A DNA stretch of 6,509 nucleotides from the NCBI GenBank assembly GCA_024277695.1, contig JAJRUR010000071.1:1-6509 (forward strand). The letters run 5' to 3'. The first letter of the stretch is position 1; each line of letters starts with the position of its first letter. This DNA comes from Bacteroidota bacterium. Its GTDB lineage: Bacteria > Bacteroidota > Bacteroidia > Chitinophagales > Saprospiraceae. The notes under the pieces are model-generated. The model ran no database searches and had not been told where the DNA came from. It saw only the letters and a list, made by a program, of their open reading frames with translations. Both the position numbers and the translations under genes were made by a program. This document shows, piece after piece, positions 6,078-6,509 of the stretch.

Positions 6078-6509
6078 ATGTATCAACGCAAAGAATTGCT
6101 TCAGAGGTATAGGCCTACTGTGATGGTATTTTTGTATTTTGTATTGGTTTATTCTATTTTTTACAGTAAAGATATCTTTGGTGTTCTGCTGAATCCTTTT
6201 TTGATACTCGTAGTATCTATTTTATTTCCGACTGCATATATTTATTATAAATTTGATCGACCGACCCTTCGCCCAAAAAATAAAAGACCTGTATATGGTA
6301 TTTTGTGGTCGTCCTTCATATTTTTGGCTATTGTGCCTGTATTTTTAAAGGTACTCAAAATAAGTCCTTATCAAAGCTCAGATGTTTTTGTCCAGCTGGA
6401 GACCTTGTATGATCGCTTTGTGTCGGGGGTGTTTCCATATAGTGAAGTATTAGAGATGAGTCATCATCCTTATCCGGTCTATATGCCTATGCATTGGCTG
6501 CCGTTGGGG
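6078..6509 (+). CDS. Partial polytopic membrane protein, GT-C glycosyltransferase-like
   Basis: The first 144 residues of a membrane protein that runs off the right edge with the frame open. Three hydrophobic segments are visible (about residues 14-30, 34-57 and 74-93). They are followed by a loop with S101-D102, then R113-F-V-S-G117..P120-Y121 and an aromatic/proline-rich stretch, Y132-P-V-Y-M-P137...P142. An acidic residue in an early extracytoplasmic loop followed by 'G..PY' and 'P.YMP..LP' is typical of GT-C enzymes such as the DUF2029/GT87 and related mannosyltransferase families, which take sugars from polyprenyl-phosphate carriers. The assignment is tentative because most of the protein is missing; a membrane protein of unknown function is the alternative. 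ATG 6078 is chosen; an in-frame GTG at 6060 would add six residues. The 26-nt gap to mvk suggests co-transcription. Confidence 0.6.
   Translation, partial: MYQRKELLQRYRPTVMVFLYFVLVYSIFYSKDIFGVLLNPFLILVVSILFPTAYIYYKFDRPTLRPKNKRPVYGILWSSFIFLAIVPVFLKVLKISPYQSSDVFVQLETLYDRFVSGVFPYSEVLEMSHHPYPVYMPMHWLPLG

Noticed and set aside
1..6509. CRISPR array, insertion sequence, tRNA, rRNA or prophage signature
   Set aside because: There are no spaced direct repeats, transposase or integrase motifs, cloverleaf arms or phage genes on either strand; all long open frames are accounted for by envelope or metabolic genes.

Overview
The window looks like chromosomal DNA from a member of the Bacteroidota. The evidence is two exact matches to the phylum's -7 promoter box (TAnnTTTG), little Shine-Dalgarno signal, a signal peptide with a Bacteroidota-like TAQ end, and a mevalonate kinase whose motifs match the Bacteroidota form. 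The use of the mevalonate pathway together with the large peptidase/TolB/barrel protein is compatible with Saprospiraceae or a related lineage, but that placement is inference. I see no sign of a mobile element, prophage, CRISPR array, tRNA or rRNA; it reads as an ordinary core or semi-core region.

Layout: positions 1-65 hold the end of an upstream plus-strand transcription unit, with two hairpins, the second a strong intrinsic terminator. Positions 203-1153 (+) encode a membrane-anchored SGNH/DltD-like protein whose usual catalytic Asp appears to be Asn. Positions 1131-4220 (-) encode a 1029-residue envelope protein: signal peptide, HExxH metallopeptidase of the MA type, six-bladed TolB-like propeller and Omp85-like outer-membrane barrel. 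These two genes converge and overlap by 23 bp. A 178-bp divergent intergenic region (4221-4398) carries a perfect 6-bp inverted repeat and a -7 box. Positions 4399-5001 (+) encode a MarC-family membrane protein, 5173-6051 (+) a mevalonate kinase, and 6078 to the right edge (+) the start of a polytopic membrane protein resembling GT-C glycosyltransferases.

How the genes relate: mevalonate kinase and the GT-C-like gene are 26 nt apart and probably co-transcribed. The kinase feeds isoprenoid synthesis, and GT-C enzymes usually use polyprenyl-phosphate sugars, so a link is plausible but unproven. The SGNH-like protein, the peptidase/barrel protein and the MarC protein are all cell-envelope proteins, but nothing in the sequence shows that they act together. 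No gap between genes exceeds 300 bases. The most unusual element is the peptidase-propeller-barrel protein; I found no convincing new multi-gene system.
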